DNA from: Rudaea sp.
GTDB lineage: Bacteria; Pseudomonadota; Gammaproteobacteria; Xanthomonadales; Rhodanobacteraceae
Assembly: GCA_025934455.1 (NCBI GenBank)
Contig: JAICYA010000052.1
Location: 1 to 9,160, forward strand
DNA length: 9,160 nucleotides
Reading direction: 5' to 3'
Part shown: one piece after another, positions 6,176 to 9,160 of the stretch
How positions within the stretch are numbered: position 1 is the first letter of the stretch
Layout of the letters: the number at the start of each line of letters is the position of its first letter
The notes under the pieces: generated by a model
Told to the model about the DNA's origin: nothing
Database searches by the model: none
Seen by the model: the letters and a program-made list of their open reading frames with translations, nothing else
Program-made: the position numbers and the translations under genes

Positions 6176-8074
6176 ATGACTGACCCCACGCGCTACCCGC
6201 GCCTTTCCCACATCGATTCGCCCGCCGACCTGCGCAAGCTCGACGCGGGCGAGTTGCCCGCGGTCGCACGCGAGCTGCGCGAATACCTTATCGAACAGGT
6301 CGCCGGCAGTGGCGGCCACTTCGGCGCGGGCCTGGGCGTGGTCGAGCTGACCGTCGCGCTGCATTACCTGTTCGACACGCCGAACGACCGCCTCGTGTGG
6401 GACGTCGGCCACCAGTGCTACCCGCACAAGATCCTCACTGGCCGCCGCGACCGCATCCACACGATCAAGCACAAGGACGGCCTCGCGCCGTTTCCGCGGC
6501 GCGACGAAAGTCCTTACGACGCGTTCGGCGTGGGTCATTCGTCCACTTCGATCTCGGCCGCGCTCGGCATGGCGATTGCCGCGCAACGCAAAGGCGATGC
6601 GCGCAAGATTGTCGCCATCATCGGCGACGGCGGCCTCACCGGCGGCATGGCCTACGAGGCGCTGCACCACGGCGGCGACGTCGATCCGGACATGCTCGTC
6701 ATCCTCAACGACAACCAGATGTCGATCAGCGAGAACGTCGGCGCGCTGCCGAAGATGCTCGCTCGCCTGATGGTGAGCCGGCGCCTGAACGCATTGCGCG
6801 AAGGCACCAAGCGCCGCCTGCGCCGCGACGGCCTGCTGTGGCGTTTCCTCAAGCGCTGGGAGGAACACCTCAAGGGCATGTTCGTGCCGTCGACCCTGTT
6901 CGAAGAATTCAATTTCCACTATTTCGGGCCGATTGACGGCAACGATCTACCGCAGTTGCTGCATTCGCTGAAAACGCTCAAAGACCTCAAGGGCCCGCAG
7001 TTGCTGCACATCGTCACCACCAAGGGCAAGGGCTACGCGCCGGCGGAAGCGGCACAGATCGAATACCACGCGGTCGGACCGTTCGATCCGGACAAGGGCG
7101 TGGCGAAAAAATCCGCCGGCAAGAAAAGCTACACGGAAGTCTTCGGCGACTGGCTGTGCGACATGGCCGCGGCCGATCCGCAGCTGTACGCGGTCACCCC
7201 GGCGATGCGCGAAGGCTCCGGCCTGGTGCGTTTCGCGAAGGAATATCCGCAACGTTATTTCGACGTCGGCATCGCCGAGCAGCACGCGGTCACGCTCGCC
7301 GCCGGCATGGCCTGCGAAGGCGCCAAACCCGTAGTCGCGATCTACTCGACCTTCCTGCAACGCGGTTACGACCAGCTCATCCACGACGTCGCCCTGCAAA
7401 ATCTCGACGTCACCTTCGCCATCGACCGTGGCGGCGTGGTCGGGCCGGACGGTGCCACGCATGCGGGCAGTTTCGACCTGACCTACCTGCGCTGCATCCC
7501 GAACATGCTCGTCGCCGCGCCATCCGACGAGAACGAATGCCGCCAGTTGTTGACGACGGCGTTCAGACACGAAGGTCCCGCCGCCGTGCGCTACCCGCGC
7601 GGCAGCGGCACCGGTGCGAAAATCGAACCCGAATTGAAAGCCTTGCCGATCGGCAAGGCGGAAATCCGCCGGCGCGGTGCCGGACTGGCCATCCTCGCCT
7701 TCGGCAGTCCGCTTGCCGCCGCGCTGGAAATCGGCAGCGAACTCGGTGCGACCGTCGTCAACATGCGCTTCGTCAAACCGCTGGACGGAACGCTGATTCT
7801 CGAACTGGCGCGCACGCACACCGCGTTCGTCACCATCGAGGACACTGCCGTCGCCGGCGGCGCCGGCAGTGCGGTCGCGGAATTGCTCGCCGCAAAAAAC
7901 GTGCAGACGCCACTGCTGCAGATCGGCTTGCCGGATGCCTTCCTCGAACACGCCAGCCGCGAACAGTTGCTCGCCGAGGCGGGCATCGACGCGGCCGGCA
8001 TCCGCGCGGCGATCCTCGCGCGCTGGCCGCAGTTCGCCAGCGCGCCTCGCGTTGGCGTCGTCAACGCGGTCTGA
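6176..8074 (+). CDS. dxs: 1-deoxy-D-xylulose-5-phosphate synthase
   Basis: DXS condenses pyruvate with glyceraldehyde 3-phosphate, releasing CO2, to make DXP. DXP is the entry point of the MEP isoprenoid pathway and also a precursor of thiamine and pyridoxal phosphate. The enzyme is a cytosolic, thiamine-diphosphate and Mg dependent homodimer. At 632 residues it is close to the usual 620-640 and aligns end to end with E. coli Dxs from memory. Landmarks: [10 protein letters not shown] (about 44-53), [14 protein letters not shown] (76 onward), the ThDP/Mg motif from GDGG (150-153) to NDNQMSIS (178-185), TPAMREGSG (about 341-349), [11 protein letters not shown] (363-373) with catalytic E368, the [15 protein letters not shown] loop, [17 protein letters not shown], and the transketolase C-terminal domain ([13 protein letters not shown]). 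The start at ATG 6176 matches the family N-terminus; an in-frame GTG at 6158 would add six residues. Neither has a clear Shine-Dalgarno sequence. It follows the CLC gene by 71 bases, and its 3' end overlaps prmC on the other strand. Confidence 0.97.
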   Translation: MTDPTRYPRLSHIDSPADLRKLDAGELPAVARELREYLIEQVAGSGGHFGAGLGVVELTVALHYLFDTPNDRLVWDVGHQCYPHKILTGRRDRIHTIKHKDGLAPFPRRDESPYDAFGVGHSSTSISAALGMAIAAQRKGDARKIVAIIGDGGLTGGMAYEALHHGGDVDPDMLVILNDNQMSISENVGALPKMLARLMVSRRLNALREGTKRRLRRDGLLWRFLKRWEEHLKGMFVPSTLFEEFNFHYFGPIDGNDLPQLLHSLKTLKDLKGPQLLHIVTTKGKGYAPAEAAQIEYHAVGPFDPDKGVAKKSAGKKSYTEVFGDWLCDMAAADPQLYAVTPAMREGSGLVRFAKEYPQRYFDVGIAEQHAVTLAAGMACEGAKPVVAIYSTFLQRGYDQLIHDVALQNLDVTFAIDRGGVVGPDGATHAGSFDLTYLRCIPNMLVAAPSDENECRQLLTTAFRHEGPAAVRYPRGSGTGAKIEPELKALPIGKAEIRRRGAGLAILAFGSPLAAALEIGSELGATVVNMRFVKPLDGTLILELARTHTAFVTIEDTAVAGGAGSAVAELLAAKNVQTPLLQIGLPDAFLEHASREQLLAEAGIDAAGIRAAILARWPQFASAPRVGVVNAV

Positions 8075-8903
8075 CGCCGCCGCTCACCCGCTCGCGGCCT
8101 TCCAGGTCGGGTGTGGTGAAAACTTCCACAAATCCGCTTTGCTGCAACAACGCACGCACGGCGGCGCCCTGATCGAATCCGTGTTCGAGCAGCAGCCAGC
8201 CACCGGCGTTCAGGTGATCGGGCGCATCGCGAACGATGGCGCGGATCGCGTCGAGTCCGTCCGGGCCCGAAGCCAGCGCCATGCGCGGCTCGAAACGCAG
8301 GTCGCCGCACTGCAGATGCGCATCGCCCTGCGCGATGTAGGGCGGATTCGACACGATCAGCTCGAAACGCCGCGCGCCGAGCGCCGCGCACCAGTCGCCC
8401 TGCACGAATTCCACCTTGCCGAGTCCAAGCCGCTGCGCGTTGCCGCGAGCGACGTCGAGCGCCACGGCACTCGCATCCGTGGCCAGCACGTGCGCCTGCG
8501 GGCGCGCCTGTGCGATGGCCAGCGCAATCGCACCGGAGCCGGCGCCAAGGTCGGCGATGTCCACTTTTGCGCCTTGTGGAATTCGCTGCAAGGCGAGTTC
8601 GACCAGCAATTCGGTTTCCGGACGCGGGATCAGAACGTCCGGCGTGAGCGCCAGGTCGATGGCGTGGAATCCGCGACGACCGATGATGTAAGCGACCGGC
8701 TCGCCCGCCACGCGGCGCGAGACGCAGCAGCGCACCTGCCCGGCCAACGCGGGCGCGACCGCGTCGTCGCGATGCGCAATCAGCCATGCGCGGTCCACGC
8801 CCAACGCATGGCCCAGCAACAGTTCCGCTTCGCCGCGCATGTCGTCGCCGGACAGCGCGGCCTGCGCATCGGCAAGCAGGCCACGTACCGTATCTGCCGT
8901 CAT
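8061..8903 (-). CDS. prmC: Release-factor glutamine N5-methyltransferase (PrmC/HemK)
   Basis: PrmC methylates the Gln of the GGQ motif in release factors RF1 and RF2, using S-adenosylmethionine, which improves translation termination. The 280-residue product has the normal length. An N-terminal helical domain (about 1-75) binds the release factor. [24 protein letters not shown] follows, and IPRPETE is a hallmark of the family. SAM motif I is DLGAGSG (118-124), motif II begins VLATDAS, and the substrate-Gln motif NPPY is at 186-189. All catalytic landmarks are present. The start ATG (8903-8901) overlaps the stop of the upstream membrane-protein gene by the four bases ATGA, which implies translational coupling. 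A longer in-frame reading to 9131 has no PrmC-like sequence. The stop (8063-8061) lies inside the dxs coding end, a 14-bp tail-to-tail overlap with no room for a terminator. Many bacteria have prmC just after prfA; here the upstream gene is different. Confidence 0.95.
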   Translation of the reverse strand: MTADTVRGLLADAQAALSGDDMRGEAELLLGHALGVDRAWLIAHRDDAVAPALAGQVRCCVSRRVAGEPVAYIIGRRGFHAIDLALTPDVLIPRPETELLVELALQRIPQGAKVDIADLGAGSGAIALAIAQARPQAHVLATDASAVALDVARGNAQRLGLGKVEFVQGDWCAALGARRFELIVSNPPYIAQGDAHLQCGDLRFEPRMALASGPDGLDAIRAIVRDAPDHLNAGGWLLLEHGFDQGAAVRALLQQSGFVEVFTTPDLEGRERVSGGVRPR

Positions 8904-9160
8904 GAAGCGTCCGCCGGTTTTTCCTTGGCGGCGTCGTCGACAACTGCGGGCTTTGGCGAATTGCGCCAATAACCGTCGCGGGTCCATGCGGCAAATGCAT
9001 CGCGCAGCCAGCCGATCAGCGCGTTCGCGAGCCACAGCGCCCAGAGCAGCATCAGCGTCTTGTAGACCCATAGCGGCACGCTGATCGCGCTCGCTTGCGG
9101 CAGCGCGTCGGCGCTGCGGTCGGCAAACCATTGCAGCGCCTGCGCCGTGGATCCGTTTCC
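8900..9160 (-). CDS. Membrane protein of unknown function, C-terminal part (5' end outside window)
   Basis: Reading the minus strand from the window edge gives an open frame of 86 codons ending in TGA (8902-8900), with no start inside the window needed or expected. The fragment begins GNGSTAQALQWFADRSADAL. It then has one hydrophobic, Trp/Leu-rich segment (VPLWVYKTLMLLWALWLAN, about residues 28-46), likely a transmembrane helix. An amphipathic stretch WLRDAFAAWTRDGYWR follows, and a charged tail ([17 protein letters not shown]) is probably cytosolic. The evidence that it is real is the ATGA overlap with prmC and a protein-like composition: a membrane helix followed by a Lys/Asp-rich tail. I do not recognise the family. 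A polytopic inner-membrane protein whose last helix is seen here is the simplest reading. Confidence 0.68.
   Translation of the reverse strand, partial: GNGSTAQALQWFADRSADALPQASAISVPLWVYKTLMLLWALWLANALIGWLRDAFAAWTRDGYWRNSPKPAVVDDAAKEKPADAS

Noticed and set aside
4200..6269. Minus-strand open frame of about 689 codons opposite the CLC gene
   Set aside because: The composition is Arg/Asp/Glu/Gln/His-rich shadow sequence without domains, and the CLC motifs on the + strand are unambiguous.
7591..9000. Minus-strand frame of about 469 codons spanning the ends of prmC and dxs
   Set aside because: It is out of frame with PrmC, highly Arg-rich, and crosses two recognised genes without any motif.
1..9160. 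tRNA, rRNA, riboswitch (including a TPP element near thiD), insertion sequence or CRISPR repeats
   Set aside because: No conserved RNA core, terminal inverted repeats, transposase or spaced direct repeats were seen on either strand. The true thiD leader lies outside the window.

Overview
This is a GC-rich, densely coded bacterial window. Gene content and protein style suggest a gammaproteobacterium of the Xanthomonadales (Lysobacterales), perhaps Rhodanobacteraceae-like. The clues are a secreted HExxH protease with C-terminal 'WY...SGxGF' repeats, a stand-alone HNH protein, and a CBS-tailed CLC transporter with a GAEGP filter. The taxonomic call is inference from protein resemblance only.

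Layout: positions 1-8074 are read from the + strand and 8061-9160 from the - strand, converging tail to tail. (1) The 3' part of thiD (thiamine pyrimidine kinase) runs to 547. (2) A small exported protein of unknown function (598-909) overlaps by ATGA a large exported zinc metalloprotease (906-3410). A strong intrinsic terminator (3435-3470) follows. (3) A monocistronic HNH nuclease-like gene (3529-4125) has the best Shine-Dalgarno sequence in the window. (4) A CLC chloride/proton transporter with a CBS pair (4203-6104) has a plausible sigma70-type promoter. (5) dxs (6176-8074) is the first enzyme of the MEP isoprenoid pathway; DXP is also a precursor of thiamine and pyridoxal phosphate. (6) On the - strand, the end of an unrecognised membrane protein gene (8900-9160) overlaps prmC (8061-8903) by ATGA. 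prmC ends inside the 3' end of dxs (14-bp antisense overlap).

Most of the window is ordinary chromosomal housekeeping. The most interesting unit is the translationally coupled exported pair at 598-3410. The protease combines an HEMTHGLGF zinc motif with a distant Ser-His / Met-Met segment that resembles leishmanolysin (M8) geometry. Its small partner could be an inhibitor, chaperone or accessory factor, but the sequence does not prove any of these. thiD and dxs both feed thiamine synthesis, but they lie too far apart, with a terminator between them, to form one operon. I see no mobile element, CRISPR array, tRNA or rRNA, and no gene-free stretch longer than about 120 bases.
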